Counted from the stretch's first letter, positions 11,018-22,582 are shown. The stretch is 64,000 nucleotides of DNA from Sporodiniella umbellata (GCA_025677835.1 JAIXMR010000006.1:186001-250000), one strand, 5' to 3'. Numbers and translations are program-made. Notes: a model not told the origin generated them from the sequence alone.

Positions 11018-12342
11018 ATGAAGCTGTCTCTAGCCATTTCTCTTTTATTTGCAACGGGATACGTAGCCGTTTCTCCTCCAAATGATATGTATTTTCATCA
11101 TCATCCAGAAGCTGCAGAAGAGCATGCCAAAAAGCTTTTTAAAGTAAACCAAAAATACGACCAGCAAGGTAGACCTCTCCCTATTTCATTCATTTGAGTT
11201 TAACAGAATTCTAATTATGATTCAATCTCCCTCTAGGTCATGGTAGATATCGCGGTAGCCCACCTTATCGCAACGCGTATGGGCCTCCGCCGCAGAGATA
11301 TCCCTATCATGCCAGCTATAACGGGAACGGAATGGCCAAACGAGGTATCAAATACACAGAGGATGGCGCTATTGATTGGTCCACTATGGCAAAAGATGCA
11401 AACACTCGAAACTTTTATACAGATCCAGAAGGGTCTGAAATCGATTATAGAGGAGATATCAAGAACGATGTCTCGCATGGATCCAGTCCCTATACGCCTG
11501 ATCCGCGCCAACTCTATTCAAACAAAGATGAACAGCGTCTTTCGTATGAAGATAACAGCAATCCTCCCTCGGATCAAGCTTTCGATGGCAATGGTTCTGA
11601 GGCTATAGACAGAGTGTATCCTGATAGCAACCTGAACTCTCCAAAGGACGAACAGTCGTATCCCTCTTATGGCAACTACCGACAGGCTCCCCCTCCTGGG
11701 CCTGCTTATAATGAGTACTATCCACCTCCTTACCCTTATGATCCTTACTATGATGCTCGTTATCCACGTAATCCCCCTCCTCCTCGACAGGCCTACAGCG
11801 ACGCATATTATAAAGATGGTTACTATAATGGTTATCCAGATTACTACAACAGACCTGCTGAAGGCGGCTATGGAGACTATTCACAAGAAATTGATCCTGG
11901 CAACGATATTAAGCATGCTGCTGTAGCTCCCAACACAGAAGAAGTATCAGATGAAGAGTATACAGGCGGACAAGGTACTTTTTATGATCTCGAGACCCAT
12001 GTAGGTATGTGTGGACGACAAAGAAAAAATACTGAGCTTGTTGCGGCTCTAAACGCGGAACAAATGGGTGCCTATCGTCGAGACAATCCAAACTGTGGTA
12101 AGCGAGTGGAAGTAGTTGGCCCTAACGGAAAAACGGTGGAAGTAGAACTTGTGGATGACTGCAAGACATGTGAATCAGGAGATCTTGATTTGAGCCCTGC
12201 AGGTAAATATTCATCAAACAAACCAGATAACAATAATAATAATAAAAACATAACCTATTATGACTAATCTAATATAGCCTTTGAGAAACTGGGCGAATTC
12301 AGTCATGGGTCTATTCCTATCAAATGGAAATTCATACAATAG
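11018..12342 (+). CDS. Secreted expansin/RlpA-like DPBB protein with Tyr/Pro-rich spacer
   Basis: Three exons: 11018-11168, 11237-12202, 12278-12342; 393 residues. A signal peptide (MKLSLAISLLFATGYVAVS) opens the protein. A long middle part (about residues 50-290) is rich in Tyr, Pro, Asp and Gly, with segments such as NEYYPPPYPYDPYYDARYP. The C-terminal 100 residues form a double-psi beta-barrel: GQGTFYDLETHVGMCG, CGKRVEVVGPNGKTVEVELVDDC and DLDLSPAAFEKLG, split by the last intron after SPA. This matches the fold of barwin, RlpA and expansin domain 1. There is no carbohydrate-binding second expansin domain. A role in the cell wall or on the spore/hyphal surface is inferred. Compare the short DPBB protein at 48599-48958, which lacks the spacer. 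Confidence 0.88.
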
Positions 12343-12374
12343 TTTCCCTACCCCTCCACCCTTCCTTCCTTCCT

Positions 12375-12401
12375 TATATATATATATATATATATATATA
12401 T
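12375..12401. repeat. (TA)n microsatellite
   Basis: About 13 TA dinucleotides lie just downstream of the DPBB gene stop, preceded by a CCTT-rich stretch. Confidence 0.9.
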
Positions 12402-12402
12402 C

Positions 12403-13467
12403 TGCTCGTTTTGTGTATTTAATATATGAAAAAAAATTATTTTTTTAATATTTTAGTACCGAATTAAATACAGATACTTGAGTTTACATATATTCACTGG
12501 CTTAAAAACAAGTAAAAGATTAAAATCTTTTGGTTTCGAGGCGAACACTTGTTGCTTTCTGTACATTTTGCAAAATATTGTCAAATCTTTGGAATTTCTT
12601 TTCAACAGCTCAAAAATCAAGTAACATCTTTAACAAGATAACATGCCATTTAAACCAAAAAAAAAAAAAAAAAAAAAAAAAAGCAAAGATTTGGTTTTCT
12701 TCTTTGAGTTTTGTTTCTGACTAGCAGGTGTTTTTTTTAATAGTTATTAATTTACAAGAAAACACAATTGTCTTTATTTATTTATTATCAAGTTAAAAAG
12801 AAACTAAAAGACCCAAAACAGTGGTTTCAGTTTTAGACAATAATCTTTTGGCTTTATTTAAACATCTACACTTTTTTTTTCATATACAAGACAAGATAAT
12901 AATGCAAACAATGGATCTGACCAATAGACATAAGAGTTTAAGGTGGTTATATCTGCTATTCTATACTCTAGTATATACAAAAGTTATACGAATTTCCTTC
13001 AAAAAAAAAAAAAGAAAAAGAAGCTCTGTAAAAGAGTCATATAATCTAACATTCCAAAAAAGACGCATGCATATAAAATAAAATAGATAAACTATTGGAA
13101 TTAGAACTATGTGATGACATTTTCTGTACAATTTTGTAATTCAAAATTTAGAGATTCGTCTATGTAGTCGGTCTACAGACTTAATAATAGCAAGTTTAAG
13201 TCGATGATTTAAACACTAAATAAAAAAAAAGAAAAATTAACCACGTCGAAATGAAACAGATTTAAGCTTTCATGTTTAAAAAAAGGATTTGTAAAAACCA
13301 CAAGGCAATATTTGAGGGTATTGACAAAATATAGAACCGTAGCTGATGACAGTATAAAGTCTTGTTTTTCTTTTCTTTTTCTTTTTCTTTTTCTTTTTTT
13401 TTTTTTTTTTTTTTTTATTCCTCACTCATCCTTTTTTTTTTTTTTCCAAAAAAAAAAAAATTCGCAA
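12403..13467. other. AT-rich intergenic region
   Basis: No gene recognised. Contains A runs (12657-12682, 13003-13014) and a CTTTT/T-rich tract (13362-13446) directly before the small lysine-rich ORF. Confidence 0.5.
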
Positions 13468-13785
13468 ATGACGCTCAGTAATCATAAACGAATGGTCAAA
13501 AACACATTATCGCGAGCCAAGGCAGCCTTTCATAGATCAGACAAAAAGAAACAAGCAAAAATACCCGAAGTAAAGAGAGAAGAAGCCGAACAGTTAAAAA
13601 TAGAAAAAAGACGGGAAAGCAAAGGAAAAGAAAAGACAGACGACCGTATTGCATGCGATGATACAATGTATTCCTTTTTAGAATCATGGTCTCCGAGAAC
13701 TCCACCCAAAGATGCACATGAAGATAGACTGTATATGGATTTTATTGACCCATCTTCATCTTCCACTTACTCATCACGATCTTGA
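13468..13785 (+). CDS. Small lysine/glutamate-rich hypothetical protein
   Basis: A 105-residue reading frame starting at the ATG after the A-run (MTLSNHKRMVKNTLSRAK). The first two-thirds are strongly basic and probably helical, then comes a patterned tail DDTMYSFLESWSPRTPPKDA ending in a serine-rich stretch. The SPRTPP part could be a proline-directed kinase site. No signal peptide, membrane segment or family recognised. Its codons look more coding-like than the flanking poly-T/A DNA, but single-exon size and position give limited support. Confidence 0.5.
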   Translation: MTLSNHKRMVKNTLSRAKAAFHRSDKKKQAKIPEVKREEAEQLKIEKRRESKGKEKTDDRIACDDTMYSFLESWSPRTPPKDAHEDRLYMDFIDPSSSSTYSSRS

Positions 13786-13990
13786 TCAGCCAAAAATTAG
13801 TAAAAAAAAAAAAAAAAAAAAAAAAAGATATTTGTAAAGCTCAGTGGCTCTTTTCCAGTATTTTAAGGTTATTATTTTGCTTTTGTTGATATTTATGTTT
13901 TGCCCTTGAAGATTTTTATAAATTTGTTTTGATCAGAATACTTTAATTGATTCTAATACATGTTTTGCTCTTCTTCCAATAAGACTTTGT

Positions 13991-14543
13991 TCAATCTGGA
14001 CTTGATACCCAATTCCCGATATCATGTGAGCGTGTAATTTTAGGGAATCCTGATCTAAAATCTTGTTTACATAAAGGGCAATCAGGATTAATCATCAACC
14101 AAGGCATTATGCACAACTGATGGAAATGATGATTGCACCTAAAGAAAGAAAGATGAGAAAGCGGGCAAAATTATTTTCCTCCCCTGGAACAGCTTCCGAT
14201 ACATACCAAAGTTTACATAACAAATCGTTTTCTTGGTAACACAACAGACAAATGCAGCATATAGCATTATCCTCTAAAGTAATAGCTCCGTAGCCTTCTG
14301 ATTCGATATCGGTTGAAAAGTATAGAGAGCTTTTGAGTTCCTTTTTTCTATGGACGTTATTATGTGGCTGGAAGAGCTCCAAAGTTTGTTTGTATTGGTA
14401 CACAGGGAGATGATCTATGGCTTCTTTTCTTTTTTCTCGATTTGCCTTTTTGTCTATGTTCATAAACCCCATGTTTTGCAACGTGGCTATTTTTTTTTTT
14501 TTTTTTTTTTTGAAAAGGTTAAAAACTTAAGAGTAATAGAACG

Positions 14544-14576
<33 letters not shown>

Positions 14577-15237
14577 CTTTCAGCTTACCTACTACATGTG
14601 GTAAACAAACCACAGCTGAAATATAGACGGAAATAAACACAGCCATTAAGAAATAGTCAACAAGGATAAACAGGAGGGTCCCAAAATAAAGTCTTGGTGC
14701 ATTGTGTGCACAGTTAGAAGAGCCAAAGACAAGGTAGTTTCCAAATACAAACCAAGCCAGTGTGAATAGTTCCATCCAAGGTCTCATGTTTTCTGCCAGA
14801 GCAATAAATCGGCGTGTATTGGGATAGAAACGGATATGCCTTGATCGTTTTTCAGCAGCCTCTATTAAACAGGGAATAAAAAACGGATATGCCAGAGACG
14901 TACGGAGAGTATAAACTGCCATATATATTTTAAACGGTCTTTCACACTGTTCATAAAAGGAATGTGCCAAAACTATCACTGCAAAACTAACCTAGCAATG
15001 GTAATTGCGATTCCCCCCAAAAAAAAAAAAAAAAAAAAAAGTATTAAGAAATTAACAATTCAAATAAAAGTTTAGTGTAGTTTTTTCATTTACTTGAAGT
15101 AAAGTAAAAGAGACAAAGACATAAACCAAGACTTTGCCTAATCCAGATAGCTGACTCCAACTATACAGTAGAAACTTTATTGGAGTCATCCTTAATATAG
15201 GCGCTGGATCATCCATGCTATATCTCGATTCTTCCAT
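13991..15237 (-). CDS. Multi-pass membrane RING-H2 protein, probable E3 ubiquitin ligase
   Basis: Four exons: 15237-15094, 14991-14589, 14486-14207, 14138-13991; 324 residues. Several hydrophobic segments lie in the first 180 residues (VLVYVFVSFTLLQ, ELFTLAWFVFGNYLVF, LYFGTLLFILVDYFLMAVFI). The C-terminus is a RING-H2 finger: CCIC, then C-N-H-H-F-H, then LC, then CPLC, with the intron inside the finger between LW and CNHHFH. The layout (membrane part, short cytosolic linker, C-terminal RING-H2) is shared by membrane-anchored ubiquitin ligases that recruit an E2 at an organelle or plasma membrane. Target and compartment cannot be told. The acceptor chosen for exon 2 (CTAG|GTTAG) is the one that keeps the frame. 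Confidence 0.8.
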
Positions 15238-15389
15238 ATGTACAAAATAAAACTGTAGAAGAACAAATTAAAGAAAAAAGAAGAAAAAAAAAAAAAAAAA
15301 ATGAAACCGTGAGCGTAGGTGGTTGTGTGTATTTTTTTTTTTTTTTTTTTTTTTTAGTGAAAGGGTTTTATTTTTTTTTATTTATGAAT

Positions 15390-16969
15390 CTACACAAAAG
15401 TGAATGCAACCCATGCTAATAAGCAAGTGATAATGATATCTACCATTTGAGCCACCACATACAATGTTACAAGCTTTCCTAAGCTTCTTAGGTTTTTTTT
15501 CATGTCACTTAATTGTAAGCCCATACCGATACTAACAAAGGACAGGGTTGAGAACCATTCGGACACATAAAAGCAAAACGAATTGACAAGTGAGCGAGTA
15601 TCAGCACTATCGATGGTGGTATTGAACAAGACGGCAGTAATAATAAAACCCAAAACGAATTTAGGAAAACGTTTCCATAGTAAGATATGGGGTTTTTCTT
15701 GAGGTACAGGTTTTTTCACAGGTTTATCAGGATGAACGTCGTCTAGACCTTCTTCTCTTCTCAAAAGCTCCTCCTCTAACTTGTAAGCTGATTGAAGTTC
15801 GTATCGGGACCAAGCCCAAGCCATAAAAACCGAGAGGGGACCAATAAGGATATTCTGCATCATCTTGACCACAGCGGATGTATCGATCGCCTCTTTTTGA
15901 CCATAGATGCTGGCTGCTGCAATTACCGCGCCTGTGGAATCCACACAACCGCCAAACCAAGCACCGCTTACTGTGGCAGAGAGGGCCATACGTTTGGCTA
16001 TATAGGGCAAAGCAATGATGCTAGGTATAGTAAAGATAGAGATAATGGCAATAGGCATCTCTGTTTTGTGCGGTACGCCCATGCTAGAGCCTAGGGCAAT
16101 GGCAGCTGAAGAGCCACAAATAAAAGTAGCGCCAGACATGATAATTGAAGTTTGAGTATCGATCTTGAGTACTTTCCAACCAAAGAAGGCAACTACCATA
16201 AATAAGGTAGGGGTATCAAGCCAACTCACAAACAGTGCCCTAGGAGCAAGTGGTCGCAAGACACTCATATCGATACAAAGAAGGACTAAACTGATGGCAA
16301 TGTAAAGCTCCGTTTGAAGCGCGACCTTAAGCCATCCAGGAACTGCGTTAGATTTGGTATATAGCGGTAAACAGTTTCGGAGGAAGCAACCAAAGATGAT
16401 GGCCCAAATAGAGTCACCAATACTGGCTTGATGCAGTGTGACTAAACAAAAAGAAAAAGTTGAATCAACGGCCATTGAATTTAGTTTCCAAATGTAGAAT
16501 TACCATTATTAGCAAGTATTTTACTGATCAGGGCTACCAGAAACACAACGCTGTATCCCAATGGGAACTTCTTCCAGTTGGTTGTACTTGTAGCGGCCAT
16601 CGAGAGCCAAAGAAAGGCTCCCATCATCACACCGATCACTAAAAGGCCGTAATTTCCTGGGGTAGCAAAGGTCATGAAAGGGTTCCTGTCCCAATGCAAG
16701 AATTGAGGTGAGGGTATACCATGCTTTACAGCAGAACTGATACATCCAAAAAACACGAGTCCTATCCAACAAGACCACCATTCTTCAGAATTCCACCACA
16801 ACAACCACTGCCATTTTCTTTGACTTTTGGAGGATTGGCAGTTGTTGGTTGCTTCTTTGGTTACTTTTTTATTGGTTTCGTTGATTGATTCTGAATTGAT
16901 TGTTTCTGTTCGTGGACTGCTGCTGCTGTTTGCGTTACTAGAATAGCGACATAGCTCTATATCTGCCAT
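15390..16969 (-). CDS. UPF0324 / YeiH-family multi-pass membrane protein
   Basis: Two exons: 16969-16504 and 16441-15390; 505 residues. After a polar Ser/Asn-rich N-terminus of about 60 residues come about ten hydrophobic segments. The conserved core SGATFICGSSAAIALGSSM, followed by a second half with WFGGCVDSTGAVIAAASIYG, matches the UPF0324 family (bacterial YeiH, sometimes called putative sulfate exporters), where the equivalent motifs are TSICGASAV and AxHDTSSVVAAG. A charged loop near residue 400 (EEELLRREEGLDD) is an insertion relative to compact bacterial proteins. Substrate is unknown. UPF0324 is best known from prokaryotes; a spliced fungal copy is discussed as a finding. No transfer is proven here. 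Confidence 0.75.
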
Positions 16970-18388
16970 GTTTGATTTTTTTTTCTAAACTTTATTTGTG
17001 GGAAAGAAAAGCAAGTGAGAGAGAAAAAAAAAAAAAAAAAAAAAAAATGCGGAAATCTAATTAATAAAAGACTCTTTATATTTTTTTTTTTTTAAAAACA
17101 CATAAAAAATGAAACTGTTCATAGTATTTGCGTTACGATTATCTTTTGCTTCTAGCGATAGACGGTAAGAGTTTTGTGATTCTCTTTAGTAATTGGTGCC
17201 AGTCTATGTTCTACAGAAGATAAGGTAAACCCTAATGGATCTAAGATGCTAACCTTCTTTACAAAAAAAAAAAAAAAAAAAGTTACCCAGGACTCAGGAG
17301 CTTTTGGGGTTAGCTTGGTAAACGTTACATGTAGTTGTATGCAAATATCAATCTTCAAACCGGTTTGGACAAAGCCTATTTTTGCTTGTTTGAAAGCACC
17401 TTAGGAATTTAGACGAACGGGTATATCAGAAAGACTTGACGCTTCACACAAAACGTTTAGGAGCTTATAGGTTGTTCTCTATTGTCGAGAGATTACAAAG
17501 TCAAGGTAGTATTCAGTTAAAGTTTTTTTTTTTTTTTTTTTTTTTTTTGGGAACAAATCATTCGATAATCAACCTCGAAGATGTCTGTTATATACTCCGA
17601 GGTCAAATCAAACAAATCAGATGCATGTAATCAAGAAGCAGATCGTATTGGGATAAGAACAAAGTTTTCAAAACAGCCTGTTAAATGTGAGTAAAATCAA
17701 TCTTTAGAAAAGACATACAACAGTCCATACTACAAAACAATTTGCCCACGGTTTTTGTGTACTGATTCAAACCACCGACAGTCATGAATCACATCAATTG
17801 AACTCCACCGTTTATTTTGAATGTACATGTCAAACAAACTTTGTATGGTTTGATGTGGTATCTCTCAACCTTTTTTGGTGTTGCAATAAAACCATAAAAC
17901 GATAAAAGAAACCTATCGATTCCTTGCATTTTTGTTTGTTTTTTCATATAAAGAATTCACTTCCATTTGGCAATTGGTAACCCTTCTTGGTAACACATTG
18001 TGTTTAATACCTCAGAATTCCTAAGTCGTCATTGAAGTCGTCATTTATTGAGTCATTCACTAAGGTACAAAGGGTCTCACTACACAATGTGTCTAGACTT
18101 TTTTTTTTTTTTTTTTTTAAAAAGAAGCTTTGAAAGCAAGTGTGCGGGACAAACTCACTTCATCTTTTTTTCTTTTTTTTTTTTTTTTTTTGGTTTCAAT
18201 TGTTCTTTTCCCAATCTTTATGAGTCAAATGTTGGATCGGAAATACTTTTTCCATTTTTTCTTTTTTTAGTATTCTAGGCCTTTTTCATCCAACAGAGCC
18301 ATGCTCTGTTCTGTTACAGACGGGTCTATGTAAAAGTGCTTTGAAAGACAAGAGAAGGGAGAGCCAACGGAAGAAGGTTTTATAAACA

Positions 18389-18419
<31 letters not shown>

Positions 18420-18483
18420 GGAGGGAATTTTACGAGCGAATGGATTCCTTTGCCAGCAAAAGCGATTCTATCTCCGTGGTTCA
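16970..18483. other. Intergenic region with unassigned coding-like scraps
   Basis: No gene model holds. Short open stretches without matching splice sites occur at 17109-17160 (+, a hydrophobic start), 17152-17358 (-) and about 17400-17510 (+). They may be remains of a gene. Long poly-T runs occur at 17523-17548, 18102-18118, 18176-18191 and 18392-18419. Confidence 0.4.
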
Positions 18484-18503
18484 CCGAACATAAAATTGTT
18501 CGG
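18484..18503. promoter_or_regulatory. Inverted repeat in the uS19 upstream region
   Basis: CCGAACA and TGTTCGG, perfect 7-bp arms separated by 6 bp, about 110 bp before the uS19 ATG, followed by another GGACCGAAACG. Palindromic CGG-half-site spacing like this is typical of sites for dimeric regulators such as Zn2Cys6 proteins. Which factor, if any, binds is unknown. Confidence 0.35.
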
Positions 18504-18611
18504 ACCGAAACGATTTATGTCGAACAAACTGACTTTGGGCAACCAGAGTGGATTGCCAGTTAATAACGAAAAGTAGAGTCAAGCAAAAAAAGATCCTCCT
18601 TTTGTGCTAAC

Positions 18612-19552
18612 ATGGTAAGAGAGCAAAGAAGAAACAAAAGAGAAAGAGAAAAAGGGAAGGAAAGAGAAGGATGACAAAAAGGAGCCTGGACAGAAAATGG
18701 ATTGGATTTTGGATCAATGGAGAGATGGATGATGTATTGGAAAAATGCTCTTTATTTTTGTTGATAAAAGAAACAATAACCATTCAATCACCACCTCCAG
18801 CCCAAACATGCCCATTTTCAGAAAGAATGCATTTCATTGTGGATTAAAAAGACATGCCTAGACACTTGGCTTTTGACACTCGAGTGTTTCTAAAACAACA
18901 ACTGAATTGCGTGTCAACAGCCATGCTGCCTGTTCCTTTTTGTCTTTTCTTTGCTTTTCTCAAATAGCTATGTGTGAAACAGGTTCTGACAGGTGTTATT
19001 AGGCTGATCAACAATCTTCTAGAAAGAGAACTTTCCGTAAGTTTACCTACCGTGGTGTTGAACTCGATCAACTTTTGGATTTGTCTTCCGAACAAGTAAG
19101 TGGCAAAAGAGAGAAAGAGAGAAAGGGAGAAAGGGAGAGAGAGAGAGAGAGAGAGAGGGATCAAGCCAAGTATGAGTCGTAACGTTTTTTTTTTTTTTTT
19201 TTTTTAATAGTTCATGGAGCTTGTTCACTGCCGTGCCCGTAGAAGATTCCAACGTGGTCTTAAGCGTAAGCCTATGGGTCTTATCAAGAAGCTCCGTGCT
19301 GCTAAGAAAAATGCCGTTTCTGGTGAAAGACCTGAAACTGTCAAGACCCATCTCCGTGATATGATCATTGTTCCCGAAATGATCGGTTCCGTTGTTGGTG
19401 TTTACAACGGTAAGAGCTTCACTCAAGTTGAAATTAAGCCTGAAATGACTGGTCACTACCTTGGTGAATTCTCCATTACCTACAAGCCTGTAAAGCACGG
19501 TCGTCCCGGTATTGGTGCCACCTCTTCTTCCAAGTTTGTTCCCCTCAAATAA
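18612..19552 (+). CDS. RPS15: Cytosolic 40S ribosomal protein uS19 (RPS15)
   Basis: Three exons: 18612-18614, 19003-19095, 19211-19552; 145 residues. Exon 1 is the start codon alone (ATG|GTAAGA), a 388-nt intron follows, and exon 2 resumes [18 protein letters not shown]. The rest is a near-canonical uS19: [38 protein letters not shown], ending [12 protein letters not shown]. uS19 sits in the head of the small subunit near the decoding site, with its C-terminal tail reaching the A site. The second intron (19096-19210) contains a GA-rich tract and ends in poly-T plus AATAG. The long first intron may hold regulatory sequence, as in many ribosomal protein genes. The coding sequence uses strongly biased codons (CGT, AAG, GGT), as expected for high expression. 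Confidence 0.95.
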
Positions 19553-19650
19553 ACAGATGCGACAGTTTTTTTTTTTTTTTTTATTATTATTATTATTGTT
19601 ATTGTTTATAGAATGTGGAGAGGGTTAGAAAAAAAAAAAAGAGGGATCAT

Positions 19651-21357
19651 CTAATATTGAAGGTGGATTTGTTTTGTAGCCTGACGTTCGTCTTCTAGCC
19701 AGCCTTGGATTGCATGAAATACTTGGTTTTGAGCGCTTTTGATAGCCTCGGAGACAGAGTCAGAAGTAAAGAAATCCCAATGATGTACTGATTTTGGCAA
19801 GACTACATAATGAGCATCCCCCGCCCAGCCTGCTCGATTCGGAGCATTGTTGCTTTGAACGCTAAGCGTTCTCCAGGGATCCCATTCACCATCAATCCAG
19901 AAAACGCGGTCCAAGTTCAGGAACCAACCTTTGTATTCTTGATTGATTTGTTTCCATTTGGGTAAAGAAGGTATGTTATGTTCACCAAAGGCCAAGGGGC
20001 ATTGACGTTGATACCAGCTTGCTTGAAGCTTTCGTGAGACCAGCGTAGAGCGCCAGATGGGAGAGGATGTTTGCCAGTAAGCGTATTCAGTACAGACTTG
20101 CCATAACCATGCGCGAGAAGGGTTGTCCACATCCTTGTAATTCTCAGGGTTACGACTGCTGAGACAATGACTGACCGAGGGAGTATCCTCACATGCCTCT
20201 TTGACTTGCTTTTGGATGTAACGACCGTAAGCGTCTAGATAGTCAGATACTGTGGTCAGGCCTTCGAATATTGAGCAAAATTCCTCGACAAATGGATTGG
20301 AGGTAGGACTCATGTTTTGCCAAAGACCCAATGGAAATGAAAGTGCTAGATTGAAAAAAAAAAAAGGGGGGGGGTTAGAATAAAGATGCAGGTTTGTATT
20401 TATCAACAGAAACTTACTATCAGCAAAATCATCATCATGTTCAAGATCCTCCAAACCAAACTTTGCTTTCAGGTTCTTTTTGGCCTGAGCAAAAGGACTG
20501 AACAAGATGTGATCCACATGAAGAATGGTGGTTTTGATGGCGTGGATACAATGGGTAGGACCGTATTGGTGGATGGGATCAAAATATTCAAAGTAATTGA
20601 ATTTCATCTGGACAGGGGCTGAAGAAGGAACGGCAGCAAAGACAAGATCTGGATATTTAAGTCGCATCCAGGCTGCTAGGTTACCACTGTAGCTTCCGCC
20701 ATAGACAATGTATTTGGATTCAGGGGCAATCTCGACATCAGGTACCTGATAAACCATGAGGGATACTGCTTTGACTAAACATGCGTACCTTTGCAAATCT
20801 TATAAAATCAGCCATGTCTTCTAACGCTTGAGCCGTATTCAGCGTGGTCAACGTCTCCGCGGTATAGTTCTGTGCGAAAAAAGTGGTGAGTACGATCGGT
20901 CTTTGAATGCGTTTGAATGTACCGTGCTTGGTAAAGATAAGCCGTAAAAGCGATGCTCCATCACCAAAACGATACCCTTCAATCGTTTCGCCAGTTCAAA
21001 CATAGTAGAGTTGATAACATAATGAGCTCTTGCATCTGCTGGAGACTCCCCTGCATTGTATACTGCATGGGTTGTGTTAGTTGTCCGTATGACCTACATT
21101 ATTCACACGAAAGCTATCTTACAAATCACAGGACCGCCATGCTGATAATAATCTGCATTGGCCCAATAGCGATGCTTAAAAGTGGTCGAATTCTCTTTGA
21201 AATGATCCACGGGTTGATCGTAAAAGAAAGGACCATATTTTTCAGGAAGAAGCGTGTCTACTTTTGCCCTAAGTCTCTTTTCTCTTAGTCGAGAGCCAAA
21301 ATCAATTAAACATGAAGCGTTACTCAAAAATAAGAGTAATAATAAAACGCCCTTCAT
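19651..21357 (-). CDS. Secreted serine carboxypeptidase-like protease, family S28
   Basis: Five exons: 21357-21123, 21062-20923, 20869-20789, 20745-20418, 20345-19651; 492 residues. A signal peptide (MKGVLLLLLFLSNASCLI) precedes the mature protein. Family S28 (prolyl carboxypeptidase, DPP2, thymus-specific protease) cleaves after proline near peptide ends. The features fit: YDQPVDHF, GPVILYNAGES, VMEHRFYG, the nucleophile elbow GGSYSG (Ser172), and near the end DGEWDPW with the likely Asp and SVHHWDF with the likely catalytic His. Several N-glycosylation sequons (NST, NYT, NMS) fit secretion. Introns are short, all GT-AG. The gene is divergent from the DUF4112 gene, sharing about 450 bp of upstream DNA. 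Confidence 0.92.
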
Positions 21358-21444
21358 TCGGTTGATTGTCAGAAATAAGAAAAAAAAAAAAAAAAAAAAA
21401 GAAAAAAAGAAAAAGAAATAGCGGCTTTCTTTTATCTTTTTTTC

Positions 21445-21475
<31 letters not shown>

Positions 21476-21809
21476 TAGGTAACACACCCCAACCCTTCCC
21501 CTCATTACAAAACCAGTCTAAGAAGAGAGAATAGGGAGATTTAGAAGGATCAAAATCTTTTCAACTTTCCCCGGTCAAGTCCATATACTAATTCTGTTGA
21601 AAATAAAAAAAAAACTAAACTGCTCAAGAGATTTTAAAATCTAACATGGCGTCTTACCACTTTGGCTTGACAGGCGGTGATCGAAAGTGAGGGGGGGGAT
21701 CTACAGTTGTTTTGTGTTTTTGAAGGTGCTAATGATGAAGTCATGATTGCTGTCTATTTTCTTCTTTTTTTGCGTAATTTTTAATTTTTTATATTCTTTT
21801 TCTTAAAGT
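21358..21809. other. Bidirectional intergenic region, S28 protease / DUF4112
   Basis: Contains two long A-rich tracts (21379-21420, 21451-21475) and a CCCC-rich stretch (21484-21503). No extra gene seen. Confidence 0.5.
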
Positions 21810-22288
21810 ATGAGCTTATTACAAAGAAAAAAGACAACCCCTGAAAAAACAGAGCTACCGGAAAGAGACGCCAATATCTTGGCTATTTACACCCGCAGAG
21901 TACAAAAGTTTGATCGAATGTTCAAGGTGTGTTGCTGTTGGGTTGGATACGACGTACTTTTAGAGTTTATACCCATTGTGGGTAAAGTGATTTCTTTGAT
22001 CTTTGCTCTATCGCTATTCAATCTGGCCTGCTCAGTTGGTTTACCGGGAGCGATTAAAAAGAAAATGATCTATCATATCACGGTTGATTTCCTGGTAAAG
22101 ATGATATACCTAGGGATGAAGCGGTTTACTGATGTTTATGAGGGATGTAGTTGGGATTAATACCTATTCTCGGAATACTACTGGATATGTTATATCAGGC
22201 TCATAGTAAAAACGCAACGCTCCTTAAAAGGTTTTTATACGAACGTGCAAGACAAAACAACCTAAAAGAAACTGCTCTTCAGACATAG
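21810..22288 (+). CDS. DUF4112 membrane protein
   Basis: Two exons: 21810-22094 and 22151-22288; 140 residues. The unspliced frame ends early at 22160, but removing the 56-nt intron restores the family ending: DFL joins LGLIPILGILLDMLYQAHS. DUF4112 proteins have two similar hydrophobic repeats ending in (I/V)P-x-(V/L)G; here EFIPIVGKVIS is the first and GLIPILGILLD the second, followed by KNATLLKRFL. The family is of unknown function and found in bacteria and fungi. The N-terminal 35 residues are charged and probably cytosolic. Confidence 0.82.
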
Positions 22289-22488
22289 CCACGCTCTACA
22301 GACACCCTTCCTTCAAAGAGAATAGCTCTTTTTTTTTTTTTTTTTTTTTCATTTATTTCATTGGCCAATCATAATAAAACATACTGTCGGAGCCATTCGT
22401 TTCAACTTCTTTCACACTTTTTTTTTTTTTTTTTTTTTAAATAAAAAAAGAAATGCTCCGTAAGTACATGCACAAAAGAGATAAATAG

Positions 22489-22502
22489 AGAAAGAGAGAG
22501 AG

Positions 22503-22534
<32 letters not shown>
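22489..22534. repeat. (GA)n(GT)n compound microsatellite
   Basis: About 9 GA followed by about 14 GT dinucleotides, 50 bp upstream of the coiled-coil protein start. Confidence 0.92.
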
Positions 22535-22537
<3 letters not shown>

Positions 22538-22582
22538 AGAAAGCTTGTGGGCAGGTGTTTGAACCTTAGTTTACGGTTTTGA

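Noticed and set aside
17109..17640. Scraps of coding-like sequence (for example LRNLDERVYQKDLTLHT, plus)
   Set aside because: Frames are broken by stops and poly-T/A, and no splice arrangement joins them; at most a pseudogene.
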